This document shows positions 1-9,995 of a stretch of DNA of 64,000 nucleotides, one piece after another. The DNA is taken from positions 1 through 64,000 of the forward strand of contig JAKSYS010000212.1 in the NCBI GenBank assembly GCA_022925895.1, written 5' to 3'. Under the pieces are notes generated by a model. That model was given only the letters and a program-made list of their open reading frames with translations, was not told the DNA's origin and did no database searches. This DNA is from Fragilaria crotonensis (taxonomy: Eukaryota; Bacillariophyta; Fragilariophyceae; Fragilariales; Fragilariaceae). Both the position numbers and the translations under genes were made by a program. Within the stretch, counting starts at the first letter, position 1; each line of letters opens with the position of its first letter.

Positions 1-33
1 TTCAACTGTTGGTTATGCAGTGTTGAATATGCC

Positions 34-1170
34 ATGTCCGTCGCCATGATGGGAGAGAAGGACGCCATCACCATTCACCCCAACGATCATAGTAGGAGTG
101 CGTTGCAGGAAGAGGAAGAAGAAATTCAATTGAGACCAGATTCTCAATGTGGAGAGCCTACTACCGGTAGTAGAGCAGCACAAGAGGAAGAATTTGAGAC
201 ACGCCGGTCTCATATTCCCCATGAATTCTCATTCGCTCAATTATGGAGCCACATAAAACGATTCAGACTGCTTTGTGGAGCAGTTGTGAACCATGAGAAA
301 GTGCAAATGGGCATTGTCACCCTGATCGGCATTAATGCCATTATGATGGGCGTGGCAACCTTCGACTTTGTCATGGAAGATCCTCAAGTCGAGCACATTT
401 TTGAGCAAGTAGACCAGGCATTTCTTATTGTCTTTACCATTGAACTCGCTCTCCAGCTCATTTATCATGGATTCAAGCTGTTTCTTGATGGTTGGTTGGT
501 CTTTGATTTTGTCATCATTGTTGCCTCCTGGTCCTTGTCGTCGGTGCAAATCATTCGAGCATTCCGAATTTTCCGGGCACTACGATTAATCACCAGGATT
601 AAAATGATGAAGAACTTGGTCCTTGCCGTCTTCAGTGTCATGCCGAGAATGAATGCCATTGGTCTTTTGTTGGGCCTAATTTTCTACATCTTTGCTGTCA
701 TGATGACACAACTATTCAAGGACATGTACCAGGATGGATTGACGGAAGAAGATTACTTTAGTAATCTCGGCATTTCATTCTTTACACTGTTCCAAATAAT
801 GACCCTGGACGACTGGGCGAATATATCACGTCAAGTGATCGAAGTCTATTTTTGGGCTTGGGTGCTATTCTTTGTGTTTGTTACCATTTCGGGATTTATC
901 GTCGTCAATTTGATTATTGCCGTCATTTGCGATGCTGTCGCCACATTAACGGAGGACACCAAAGCCAAGATTCATGGATCGTACGATGAAGACGACGAAG
1001 ACGACAGCAGCGAGATGAGACTCAAGCCTTCTCGTATGAGTGAACACCTTAAGATGCTGGAGGATCAAATTGATGAGCTTGCCCGTTCTCAGGAGCAAAT
1101 GCTACAATTGCTGGAACGCCGAAAAGGAAATTCGCTCGACGGGTCGACGCAGACTAATTTATACCAATAA
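34..1170 (+). CDS. Single-domain voltage-gated cation channel (EukCat-like), channel 1
   Basis: Six-helix voltage-gated cation channel subunit of the ion_trans family, expected to form a tetramer in a membrane. The 378 residues hold an acidic N-tail (Glu run near 26-30), S1 at about 90-112, S2 129-150, S3 154-170, and S4 171-195 with arginines every third residue (RAFRIFRALRLITR). S5 is at 208-229, a pore loop with filter MTLDDWA lies near 257-263, and S6 spans 277-305. An acidic stretch and a coiled-coil-like C-tail (about 333-363) follow, as in bacterial NaV tetramers. One domain rather than four fits the single-domain EukCat channels described from diatoms. Ion selectivity cannot be read with confidence, though the Asp-Asp filter suggests Na+ and/or Ca2+. 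The start is the first ATG, 33 bases from the window edge, so an upstream exon is possible. Tail to tail with its close paralogue at 1527-2739. Confidence 0.9.
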   Translation: MSVAMMGEKDAITIHPNDHSRSALQEEEEEIQLRPDSQCGEPTTGSRAAQEEEFETRRSHIPHEFSFAQLWSHIKRFRLLCGAVVNHEKVQMGIVTLIGINAIMMGVATFDFVMEDPQVEHIFEQVDQAFLIVFTIELALQLIYHGFKLFLDGWLVFDFVIIVASWSLSSVQIIRAFRIFRALRLITRIKMMKNLVLAVFSVMPRMNAIGLLLGLIFYIFAVMMTQLFKDMYQDGLTEEDYFSNLGISFFTLFQIMTLDDWANISRQVIEVYFWAWVLFFVFVTISGFIVVNLIIAVICDAVATLTEDTKAKIHGSYDEDDEDDSSEMRLKPSRMSEHLKMLEDQIDELARSQEQMLQLLERRKGNSLDGSTQTNLYQ

Positions 1171-1526
1171 TGGTTGTAACATTCAAAAAGATATTGTCTC
1201 ACAACAAGGGTGCCGTGTTACTTGCTAAATCATTTTTTGTGCAATATTGTCTACTTGAAACCTCGTCAGTATTCCGAGTACAAAAGTTCGTCATTGCTGG
1301 ACTTGCAAATTAATCCATTTTGGAGATGCAAAAATGCACAGTGCTTCAAAGATTACAAGCATGAGATCAAAGGTGGCGAATTATTTGGAATGATGACTGC
1401 GTGTCAATTATAAATGTTTAATACCACTCATCACCATTCCCAATACCAACCTCGAACGGAATAGAAAAGAAAAAAACTGGCCCAAACAAACAGAAAACAA
1501 ATCCTGGGCTTTACTTGTAGTACATA
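1171..1526. other. Spacer between convergent channels 1 and 2
   Basis: Shared 3' flank of two tail-to-tail genes. I see no coding sequence or repeat. It has an A-rich patch at about 1463-1500 on the plus strand that may belong to 3' processing signals. Only two GTAC tetramers occur here, in contrast to the promoter-side spacers. Confidence 0.6.
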
Positions 1527-2739
1527 TCACATTGCAGTAGACTGACGATTCTGCAGTTGCCGTGTCAAAGTCGTCAATTTGTGCAGCATTTGTTCTTGAA
1601 TACGAGAAAGCTCATCGACTTGTTCGTCCAATACGGCGAGTTGTTGTCGCAATTCGAGTTCGGGAGCACGCTGACTGTCATCATCATAGGCGTCATCATC
1701 CTCGAACGATCCATGAATTTTGGCTTTTGCATCATTTCCAAGCGATGACACGGCATCACAAATGACTGCAATAATCAAATTGACCACAACGAATCCTGAA
1801 ATGGTGACAAAGAAAAAGATTGGGATCCAGGCCCAAAAATAAACATCCACAACTTCACGAGCAATATCCGCCCAATTGTCCAATGTCATCATTTGGAACA
1901 GTGTAAAGAATGAAATGCCGAGATTACTAAAGTAATCTTCTTCCGTCAATCCATCTTGGTACAGATCCTTTGAACATTTGTGTCATCATGACAGCAAAAA
2001 TGTAGAAAATGAGTGCCAGCAAGAGTCCAATAGCCGCCATTTTTGGCATGACGTTGAAGACGGCAAGGACCAAGTTTTTCATCATTTTCACTCTGGTGAC
2101 TAATCGCAGGGCACGGAAAATTCGGAATGCTCGAATGATTTGCACCGATGACAAGGACCAGGAGGCAACAATCACCACAAAATCAAAGACCAGCCATCCA
2201 TCGAGAAAGAGTTTCAACCCGTGATAAATGAGCTGAAGAGCGAGTTCAATAGTAAAGACAATCAGAAACACAAGATCAACTGTCTCGAATGCGCCATCAA
2301 TTTCCGGATTGTTGGTGACAAAGTCAAAGGTTGCCACGCCCATCATAATGGCATTTATGCCAATCAGAGTGACAATGCCGATTTGCACTTTATCATGGTT
2401 CACAGCGGCTCCGCACAATCGTCTAAATTTAGATATCCCTCGCAGCAAACGATGAAATGATATTTCCTCACGGAAACGCATCCAATGATTGCAGTCGGTT
2501 GTGGTTGCGGTTGCACTTGTTGCTGTGGTTGTGACAGCTGCATCTCCGTGAGGAGAATCTCCGTCTTGTGAACCTTGCCTCAGGTGGCGTTCATCGTCAT
2601 CGCCATCTTTCCGCAACACGTCGTCAGTATTGTCAGGAGGAACGTCATGTTCCTCTTCCATCGCAGAGATTGATGGTGCAGGAGATGGATCGGAAATGTT
2701 TGTCTCCTTCATGTCGACGCACTGGATGAAGAGACGCAA
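1527..2739 (-). CDS. Single-domain voltage-gated cation channel, channel 2, split by one base
   Basis: Close paralogue of channel 1 on the opposite strand. The first frame (2739 down to about 1968) carries the acidic N-tail, S1 (MGIVTLIGINAIMMGVATFDF), S2, S3, S4 with regular arginines and S5. The second frame (1949 down to 1527) carries the pore loop with filter MTLDNWA, S6 and the coiled-coil tail. Comparison with channels 1 and 3 shows the break exactly: where they read Lys-Asp-Leu-Tyr, this copy has one extra base, a C of the CC at 1967-1968 on the plus strand. Nothing else is damaged, so this is either a very recent inactivation or a sequence error. An alternative start is the Met at 2712. 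It faces channel 3 head to head across 1.35 kb. Confidence 0.85.
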
Positions 2740-3216
2740 TGCTGAGCAATTGAGTTCAGTGAAGAATTGTATTTGTATGTAGACTTGAATATGTTCTGTA
2801 TTCTACCCACTACTAGAAAAATGAACAATGGCGGACTTTGCGAGGACTTGTACCAGTATTGCACCATGTACTATTACCGGTATATCGAGTGCCACACGAA
2901 AGTACACGTTCAAGAACGTACTGACATACAGTACTACAGTAAGACAGTAACATACTGAAAGCATCCTGATTGGTACGCGCTGACGTCAAATTGGTGAAAC
3001 CTAATCGGATCTCATAATAATGCATATCGTATCATCGTATCATACATGCATATGCATATGATACACATGCCGAGCTTGGTTTGTGTCCCATGTAGTATGA
3101 CGTCACTGCAGCCTAAAAATGTCACAGGTGGCCGACTCAATCATAAGATAGGTACAGTACAAGTACGCTACTAGTACAATGTATGATATGTAGATGAAGT
3201 GAACTGCATGATACTC
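2740..3216. promoter_or_regulatory. Promoter-side spacer of channels 2 and 3 with GTAC clusters and a palindrome
   Basis: Part of the head-to-head spacer between channel 2 (minus) and channel 3 (plus). GTAC occurs about five times at 2848-2940 and again several times at 3150-3220. A palindromic stretch lies at about 3040-3067 (GTATCATA, a CATGCATATGC centre, then TATGATAC). Promoter function is inferred from position only. Confidence 0.45.
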
Positions 3217-3939
3217 GTACCAGTAAAAAATGGCTTTGAGCCACTAAGCAAATTTGAGCCACTATAAACGGGGTAAAATTTGTTCAGTCTACATGCACTT
3301 TCAGAAAAAAGCATTTGAGAGTAATGACAAATAGGACAAAGTTGTTCCTTGTCGTGCGCTGAATCTTTTTGTACATCAGAGATATTGATTTGAAGAAGCA
3401 GTCCTTCTGGTAATGATACTGGCAAAAGGGACCTCGGAAATTTCTAGAAATCAATTATTTACCCTGTTCAGCCAGCCATCCTCTGATGCACGTACACATG
3501 GGTTTGTTTTGGGATTCATTTTTCGATAGTAGCGAGATTTTTAGGTATCATACCGGATGAAGTCCTCATTTTGATTACTCTTGTGGCAGATGTCGCATCT
3601 GGTAGTGAGAGAGTGTACAACCAACGTACCAGTAGGATAATTGAGTTTTGCGAACAGGGTAATTTCATGCACTTTTTAAATATAAATTTATATTCCAGTA
3701 TGGATAGAAATTTATTTATGGCTTTGAGCCACTAAAATGAAAAACGAAGCTTCAGAGAACATCGTTAATGAACTGGATTGATCATCCAGTACAATAATAA
3801 TGATTAAACTTCTGGGTACCTACAAGCAGTACGGATTTTGCATGACGGAGCGTTGTTGTCAGGGGCGCAGATTCCGATGAGATATTTTTAGTCCAACACG
3901 GGGTAAAATTAGTGGCTCAAAGCCATTTTTTACTGGTAC
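3217..3939. mobile_element. MITE-like element with 31-bp perfect terminal inverted repeats
   Basis: Bases 3217-3247 and 3909-3939 are exact reverse complements of each other. The outermost four bases are GTAC, which is its own complement. The real element may therefore be 3221-3935, starting CAGTAAAAAATGG and flanked by a GTAC target duplication. A further copy of the core ATGGCTTTGAGCCACTAA lies inside at about 3718-3735, and GGGGTAAAATT occurs near both ends in direct orientation. No coding capacity is visible, so this is a non-autonomous DNA element. The superfamily is not assigned. Confidence 0.75.
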
Positions 3940-4090
3940 CATGTCGCAGAAATTCTGTCAATTCGAATCAGTCGACTACACAGTATTATCACGTAGAGAC
4001 AAGTACCGGGGAAACTGTATGAACATACTGGCCTTTGTTGGAGTAACCGTATGTTGCGTATGTTGGGCAATACACTCTAAACTCTGAACC
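3940..4090 (+). promoter_or_regulatory. Upstream region of channel 3
   Basis: The 150 bases between the MITE-like element and the start codon of channel 3. I see no clear TATA box. The region includes AAGTACCGGGG near 4000. Confidence 0.3.
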
Positions 4091-5413
4091 ATGAACATGA
4101 AAATCATGAACGACAACGCATCATCCTCGTCGTCGTTGTCGTCCTTGAAAGAAGTGGTCCGTTGTGACTACAATCATGGCCATGTTGTTGCAGAGGAATC
4201 TCTTTCGGTCATGTCGTTGATGCTGTCCCGACAAGAATCTCTTCGGAACATCAACAACAACAACGACAACAAAGACGAAGACAACGATGTCAATAGCAAC
4301 AGTAACAACAATAACAACAGTAACAAAAACACCAACGACCAAATACTGATACAGGAGCAACAGCAGGAACAGCGACAACCGCAACAACACAAGTTCTCGG
4401 CGTACACCTTTCGAGATGTCAAATCACAATTCATCAATTTCAGAGTTACGTGTGGATCAATTGTGAATCATCAGTATGTTCAACTGACCATGGTGGCTCT
4501 GATAGCGGTCAATGCCCTGTTGATGGGGATCTCGACATTTAATTTCGTGACAGAAAATGAATCCGTCAATGATACCTTCGAGTTGATTGATCGGATATTT
4601 TTGATTCTATTTACAATCGAACTGTCCTTGCAGTTAGTCCATCTCGGACTCAAGCTATTTTTGGATGCTTGGTTGGTCTTTGATTTTACAATCATTGTGC
4701 TGTCGTGGTCCTTTTCAACCCTGCAAATCATTCGAACATTTCGCATATTCAGAGCACTGCGATTGCTGACCAGAGTCAAAGTTCTCAAGAACTTGATCAC
4801 TGCCATATTCAGTGTCCTCCCAAAACTTGCGGCCATTTGTTTGTTACTGCTCTTGGTATTTTACATTTTTGCAGTCATGATGACACAAATGTTCAAAGAT
4901 CTCTATCAAGAAAACTTGACGGATGAAAACTATTTCGGCAGTCTGGATTTGACTCTCTTTACACTCTTCCAGATGATGACACTCGATGGATGGGCTAACA
5001 TTGCACGCCAAGTTATGGATGTCTACCCATGGTCATGGATGCCGTTCGTGGCCTTTGTTACCACGACGGGATTCATCATGGTCAATTTAATGATTGCCGT
5101 CATTTGTGATGCCGTGTCCTCCTTGCACGATGATGTCAAGGCGAAAATGCACGGAACGTTCCAGGAAGAAGAAGATTACAGTGTCAGCAATCATCAACCC
5201 AATGTTCGTCAAAAGTTTAAACGAATCCATGGACAATTCGATGAATTCCAACGAGTTCAGGAACGAACACTGCACAGACTCGAATATCTAACACTCAAAC
5301 TTCAGGCAAGAAACAATGCAAAATTGCAAGAGCAGCTTACAGAAAGTACTCTACAGTTGTCGGACGATTCACTCAAGCTCAATTTGCAAGTGCCCGAATC
5401 TGCTAGTACATAG
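4091..5413 (+). CDS. Single-domain voltage-gated cation channel (EukCat-like), channel 3
   Basis: Intact 440-residue channel of the same family as channels 1 and 2. The N-tail has a Ser run and an Asn/Asp-rich low-complexity tract (about 54-80) followed by Gln-rich sequence. S1 begins near 134. S4 (about 211-235) has the RTFRIFRALRLLTR pattern. The pore filter is MTLDGWA near 296-302, and S6 lies at about 317-345. A heptad-like tail (FDEFQRVQERTLHRLEYLTL) resembles the tetramer coiled coil of bacterial NaV channels. The first in-frame ATG gives a tail similar in length to its paralogues. Compared with channel 1 the variable filter position is Gly instead of Asp. Confidence 0.9.
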   Translation: MNMKIMNDNASSSSSLSSLKEVVRCDYNHGHVVAEESLSVMSLMLSRQESLRNINNNNDNKDEDNDVNSNSNNNNNSNKNTNDQILIQEQQQEQRQPQQHKFSAYTFRDVKSQFINFRVTCGSIVNHQYVQLTMVALIAVNALLMGISTFNFVTENESVNDTFELIDRIFLILFTIELSLQLVHLGLKLFLDAWLVFDFTIIVLSWSFSTLQIIRTFRIFRALRLLTRVKVLKNLITAIFSVLPKLAAICLLLLLVFYIFAVMMTQMFKDLYQENLTDENYFGSLDLTLFTLFQMMTLDGWANIARQVMDVYPWSWMPFVAFVTTTGFIMVNLMIAVICDAVSSLHDDVKAKMHGTFQEEEDYSVSNHQPNVRQKFKRIHGQFDEFQRVQERTLHRLEYLTLKLQARNNAKLQEQLTESTLQLSDDSLKLNLQVPESAST

Positions 5414-5427
5414 CATTACACCCGAGT

Positions 5428-5840
5428 TCGAGTCTGAGGATGCTTGCAATTGCATTTGTTGTTGGAGAGAAGACTGTCCACACCAGTCGTCAAGCTGTCC
5501 ACTTTTCGGTCCAAGCGAGCAAAGGCATCGGCAGGCCTCCCAATGGTGGATGTTTCCGCAACAAAAATGGTTCAGAATCCACAATTTCGAACAAGGTGTA
5601 CGCGGTAGCCTCGATGCTGAAGAAAATGTGATCTTGATCAGCTTATCCCTTCTGATGTAGATCGTGATAGAGGTCTGTAAAAAATGATTGAGAACTTGGG
5701 TGTAGCTTCGTGAAGCGCCAGCGCTTTAGTTCTGATTCCCTAGAGACGAGTGGCAAGCCTCAACGTTTGAATGATTCGAAATGCTCGTACCACCAAGAGC
5801 ATTGAATACATTCATGAGCAAGTAATGTCATTCACTATTG
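5428..5840 (-). pseudogene. Decayed fragment of channel 4
   Basis: On the minus strand this stretch matches channel 4 (6769-7941) in two blocks. One is the C-terminal coiled-coil coding part (plus-strand GATGCTTGCAATTGCATTTG at about 5438, matching about 6804). The other is the S4-S5 part (GCTTCGTGAAGCGC near 5706, matching about 7290). Most of the pore and S6 coding sequence between them is missing. No long frame survives. It is an old partial duplication of channel 4 placed just behind channel 3. Confidence 0.85.
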
Positions 5841-5872
5841 TTCTAGGAATAAAAATGATCGACCAACTACCC

Positions 5873-6110
5873 GCTACTAGATAGTGTGGGGACTAACTCT
5901 GTTGAGACGAGGTTTGTTTCTTGATGGGAACTCGAATTCGACCTGAATCCTGAACCATTGGTCTACTTGACTTTCCTTCAATCGTAATTCTTTCTATCGG
6001 CTACCTACCCTCTACTAGCTAGTAGGGCACTGACTCCATTGCAACAAGGTTTGCATTCTGCTGGAAACTCGAATTCGACTTCCATCCTGGATCCTCCTGA
6101 ACCGTTGGTA
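5873..6110. repeat. Diverged direct repeat of about 90-100 bp
   Basis: About 5873-5965 and 6011-6110 share a backbone: CTACTAG, then GAACTCGAATTCGAC or GAAACTCGAATTCGAC, then CTGAACC-TTGGT. The units sit about 138 bp apart and differ by scattered substitutions and a short insertion. No coding role is seen. Confidence 0.6.
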
Positions 6111-6768
6111 GGGTAGCGTCAGCTTCCCGTAAATTCCGGAAGTGTTTCGAGTCGTGCGTGTGTCTGGACAACTGGGTCTGCCAAAAAAAAACTGAACAAA
6201 AGAAAAACAGTCCTCTTCCAGTCGTGCTTTTGGGCCTACAACGCTGCGAAACGATGCAAAACAACGCGACAAAAAGTCAGGCACCATTGGGCATGGGGGG
6301 TTGGCGTTTCCGGTCATCATCAGATAGATTGTGAAGCCACCGTAGATGCGACATAATCTCATCTGAGATGGGCGGAGCCCCATTACCAAGAAGCTTCTTA
6401 TTCAATTGTAGTAGTTGTTTGTTTGTTTGTTCTTTGCTGTGTGTTACCTTGGGAATGTTGGTGCACTTTAAGTATATAAAGCCTTTGCTGTCTTGGGTCG
6501 TGACAACAAAGTCTATTTCTCTCACGACTAAGAATGTTGTCGATCGGGGTTTGATCCCGAGTCTGCATGCTGGTCGAATGTCGATGCATTACAAGGAAAA
6601 GCTTATCTAGTAGAAGGCACACGAGCTGTCGCACGATCTCGTTTAGGTCATCAATTCGAGATCGCAAGAGGAGGAACGGTATAGTAAGCACAGCTTGTTT
6701 AATCATTCACAAAAGCTCAATATGCAATACTCCGGAATCGGCAACTACATAACTATAATCCTGTTACT
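6111..6768. other. Spacer downstream of channel 4, no gene recognised
   Basis: Several short open frames on both strands resemble nothing I know. There is an A-run near 6183, a short (GTTT)n tract near 6417-6430 and a TATATAAAG at about 6474. I see no gene that can be supported. Confidence 0.4.
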
Positions 6769-7941
6769 TTAGAACATTGTAGATGGCGACATTTCCGATA
6801 CCGATGCTTGCAATTGCATTTGTTGTTGAAGAAGACGTTCCACGCCCATCGTCAAGCTGTCCACTTTTTGCTCCAATCGAGCCAGGGCATCGACAGGCCT
6901 CCTGTTGGTGGATGTTTCAAAGGACCCAATCACTCCCCGATCGGGCGGCGCGGCGATGGGATCATCCTCTCGTTGGCCTACTCGAATCATGGCCTCGTAG
7001 AGGACGGCAATTGTGAGATTCAAAACAAAAAAGGAGGATGCCACAATGAATGGGATAAAGAGCAACCATGAAAAGGGATGTGCCTGTTGAACTTCCTTCG
7101 TGATGGTGGCCCATTGGTCCAGCGTCATGATTTGGAACAAGGTGAATGCGGTAACGTCCATCCTGGAGAAGTAATCTGCGTCCGTGTATCCGTCTTGATG
7201 TAGATCTTTGTAGAGGTCGGTAAACATGATTGAGAAAATGTAAAAGCTGAGTACCCCCAAAAAGGCGACAGCCGCGAATTTGGGCATGACTTCGTGAAGC
7301 GCGAGCGCTATAGTCCTGATCCCCTTGAGACGAGTTGCTAGTCTCAAGGTTCGAATAACTCGGAAGGCTCGTAACACCAAGAGCATGGAAAAAATCCATG
7401 AGCATGAAATGACAATAAAGTCAAAGATAAGCCATTCATTGGAGGACGTATTGATTCGAATGTGAGTCAATCTCAGGATCAATTCTAACGTGAAGATGCA
7501 TAGAAATGCCGTATTGACACCCGAAAGGATAGTAACAAGTCGTTCGTTTGTGGTGACAAAGTCAAACGTGGCCACTCCCAAAAAGGCACTGTCCACCAAG
7601 ATGAGGCCAATAATGGCTCGTTTGAAGTAGATATTGGATACAACATGTCCAATCCAGGGAAGCTTCCAAGGTAACAAGTCGTCCGTCACTGGAGGTTCTC
7701 CTAGCACATCAATTCCATCCGTCGATGATGCTGTTTTCTGTGTTTTGAAGCTAATTGTGGAAACAGCATCGTCGGATTGGCTTCGTCGAAAACCAATGCC
7801 TATGCCATCGTTACTGTTAGCACCTGATCCTTGTTGGATTGGTGAAGGAGTAGAGGCCTGAGGGGACTGCGTTTGGTTCTGGAATTGGTTCTGAGATTGA
7901 GGTCGTGATGAACTTTCAATCTCCAAGGGGGTAAGGTCCAT
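6769..7941 (-). CDS. Single-domain voltage-gated cation channel (EukCat-like), channel 4
   Basis: Intact 390-residue channel, the most diverged of the first four. The N-tail is Gln/Ser/Pro-rich (about 10-45). S1 lies near 107-130. S4 is at about 184-208 with RAFRVIRTLRLATRLK. The pore filter is MTLDQWA at about 272-278. S6 ends in FFVLNLTIAVLYEAM. A predicted coiled-coil tail (LARLEQKVDSLTMGVERLLQ) is followed by Gln-rich residues. The variable filter position is Gln, so the pore charge is lower than in channel 1. Two partial copies exist in this window: 5428-5840 (C-terminal half) and about 42100-42290 (promoter and first 30-odd codons). It is head to head with the dehydrogenase at 8426. Confidence 0.88.
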   Translation of the reverse strand: MDLTPLEIESSSRPQSQNQFQNQTQSPQASTPSPIQQGSGANSNDGIGIGFRRSQSDDAVSTISFKTQKTASSTDGIDVLGEPPVTDDLLPWKLPWIGHVVSNIYFKRAIIGLILVDSAFLGVATFDFVTTNERLVTILSGVNTAFLCIFTLELILRLTHIRINTSSNEWLIFDFIVISCSWIFSMLLVLRAFRVIRTLRLATRLKGIRTIALALHEVMPKFAAVAFLGVLSFYIFSIMFTDLYKDLHQDGYTDADYFSRMDVTAFTLFQIMTLDQWATITKEVQQAHPFSWLLFIPFIVASSFFVLNLTIAVLYEAMIRVGQREDDPIAAPPDRGVIGSFETSTNRRPVDALARLEQKVDSLTMGVERLLQQQMQLQASVSEMSPSTMF

Positions 7942-8425
7942 GATTTAGTGCCTCGATCCACAACCAGCGACCAGCAATCAGCAAGCAACGATCAGGAACA
8001 AATAACACTACAACAACGTTCGTCTCATCGTCGTTCGTCCCACTATGGAATATCAACTTTTCTGTGGGACAAATGACACAACGGCAACCGGGTATGACAT
8101 ACAAATGTAGTATGTAGTACTGGGACAATGTACTGTATCTGGGAATACTGTAGAGCATGCATGATGCACATGTGACGTGGTTCCCCGTTCTGTTCTTTTA
8201 CAAGCATAAACTGTATCAGTACACAGTACTCTAGTACAAGATAGTCCAGTACTGTAATACTACCGGTACTATTACCGGTACAGGCGTACAATACTCGAGT
8301 ACTGGAGTACCATTGCAGAAACAAGCATGTCCTCTCTCCAATCTATGTAATCGTACGGTACAACACAACTGTGGAGCAAATCCAAAACAAGTGTTCGCAA
8401 CAGATACACTAATATTTAAAACACC
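7942..8425. promoter_or_regulatory. Bidirectional promoter region of channel 4 and the dehydrogenase, GTAC-rich
   Basis: Spacer of 484 bases between divergent genes. By eye, eleven GTAC tetramers lie between about 8117 and 8310, mostly as AGTACT, CCGGTAC or GAGTAC. About one would be expected by chance. The part nearest channel 4 (about 7942-8030) was copied to about 42100-42190. Regulatory function is inferred. Confidence 0.5.
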
Positions 8426-9441
8426 ATGACTGCAGCATCCACTCAAGCGCCGTCACCCTCTCCTTCTTCCTTGTTTAGTGTCGTGGGAAAGAATGTTCTT
8501 GTGACTGGTGGTAGTCGTGGAATTGGTTTCATGATTGCCAAAGGATTTGTCCAGGCAGGTGCCAATGTGTTGTTAACATCACGAGATGAAACTGCATGTG
8601 CCCAAGCTGCCGCCAAACTCTCATGTCACTACGTAACATCGAATGTGGGGACTCGAGAAGGATGTAAGGATTTGGCTAGTCAAGTATCTCGGGTATTTGA
8701 TGGCAATTTGCATGTTCTTGTCAACAATGTAAGTGTACTGTACTGCTATACCGGTGTAGTACTATGATTTGTTCTCTACGATGGAGGATCTTTTCGAGCA
8801 ATACTGCTAGACCTGTTGTCATGTGCACATGCGTATCAAGTCATGTTGCACCTGATTCTTCTCATCAAACCTAGTTATTATACTCTCTCTACTTCCAAAT
8901 CGAAAAACAGGCTGGAACATCATGGGGTGAACCGTTGGAACGCGAATCTGGTCGTTTAAATTGGGGTTTCGACAAGGTGTTCGATCTTAATGTCAAGGGA
9001 TTGTTTTATCTGACACGAGAGTGTATCCCCATGTTGGAACATAGTGCATCCAAGGAAGATCCATCTCGCATCATTAATATTGGAAGTGTCACGGGCCTGG
9101 TTCCACAGAATGCTCCAACGCATGCCTACGATATCAGTAAGGCTGCCGTCCATCAATTGACGAAAAAATTCGCCGCCGATCTGGCACCACGACACATTAC
9201 TGTGAATGCTGTAGCACCTGGCTTTGTCCCATCGCGTATGAGTCAAGGACTTGCCAGTTGGGGTGGTACTGAAGAAGCCATATCGAAGAACATACCACTG
9301 GGAAGAATGGGAAATGACGACGATATGGCGGGTGCATGTTTGTACTTTTCAAGTCGAGCGGGAGCGTGGTGCACCGGTGTGATCCTGAATGTCGATGGAG
9401 GACAGGTTGGTGCTATGCAGATTCAATTGTCGAACCTATAA
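8426..9441 (+). CDS. Short-chain dehydrogenase/reductase, two exons
   Basis: NAD(P)-dependent oxidoreductase of the classical SDR family. Exon 1 is 8426-8728 and exon 2 is 8911-9441, together 277 residues. The intron starts GTAAGT, ends AAACAG and falls in phase 0 between the two Asn of the NNAG motif and its Ala. Visible signatures are TGGSRGIG (27-34) for the nucleotide, NNAG (100-103), the catalytic Ser160 (IINIGS), and Tyr174 with Lys178 (YDISK). The late VAPGFVPSRM and the C-terminal NVDGG are also present. The overall sequence recalls 3-oxoacyl reductase/RhlG-like SDRs, but the substrate is not determined. No targeting peptide is evident beyond a Ser/Pro-rich start. The first ATG lies just after a TATTTAAA-like stretch (8412). 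Confidence 0.92.
8729..8910 (+). other. Spliceosomal intron of the dehydrogenase gene
   Basis: Intron of 182 bases with donor GTAAGT and acceptor AACAG. Removing it restores the SDR NNAG motif. Its first 35 bases contain three GTAC or near-GTAC repeats and a CCGGT, the same vocabulary as the promoter-side spacers. Confidence 0.9.
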
Positions 9442-9991
9442 TGATCTTTCCACCTTACTACACACATTGTTTATGCGGAATACACCAACAATACCTTTGT
9501 CCTCAAGAGTACTGTAGGATGTTAGGAAGGGATGATGCAAAGTGTACCAGAAGATTGGTTCGTACCTATGTCTGTTGCGAGTTCAAGATGAAAAGGGGGG
9601 CGATTCTCTGGAATGAACAAACAGTATTCATGTTGCGCAGTCCTGTTGGAGACAGTATGGACCGGTACTGTGTCATATGCGAGCGGCTGTGTGATAAGGG
9701 AGAGGCGAGTGTGTACCTGGTATCATACATCATACGACATAAAACATGGAAAATGGTAAAATGGAGCATCTGTGTGTGTGGTCTTGAATTGTTTCAGAAG
9801 AGGTCTACCGTAGTCCACAGTCCGCATTACGTACGAGTGAGGGACGAAAGTATATAAGCGTCTTATATCATACTTGTACATACTCAGTACTTCATACTCT
9901 TTTAAATACGGGTACTCTACCTGGTGGTACTGTACCAGTCTGATGGGCTCCCGTTGGCTGTGTGCCCTATGTTCTATGTTTCAAAAGTTGC
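9442..9991. other. Spacer downstream of the dehydrogenase
   Basis: No gene is supported here. An open frame crosses the region but overlaps the end of the dehydrogenase in another frame and shows no recognisable features. GTAC tetramers are frequent, notably around 9876-9940. Confidence 0.45.
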
Positions 9992-9995
9992 CTAT

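Noticed and set aside
6540-6570. tRNA-like T-arm (GGGGTTTGATCCCG) near a TATATAAAG box
   Set aside because: The loop lacks the invariant C and I could find no matching A box, anticodon arm or acceptor stem.
34-7941. Bacterial NaV-type channel genes from contamination
   Set aside because: Resemblance to bacterial NaV is real, but the long low-complexity N-tails, the absence of operon structure and the neighbouring intron-bearing eukaryotic genes fit a eukaryotic single-domain channel family.
9336-9857. Open frame of 173 codons after the dehydrogenase
   Set aside because: It overlaps the SDR end in another frame and continues into GTAC-rich spacer without any domain.
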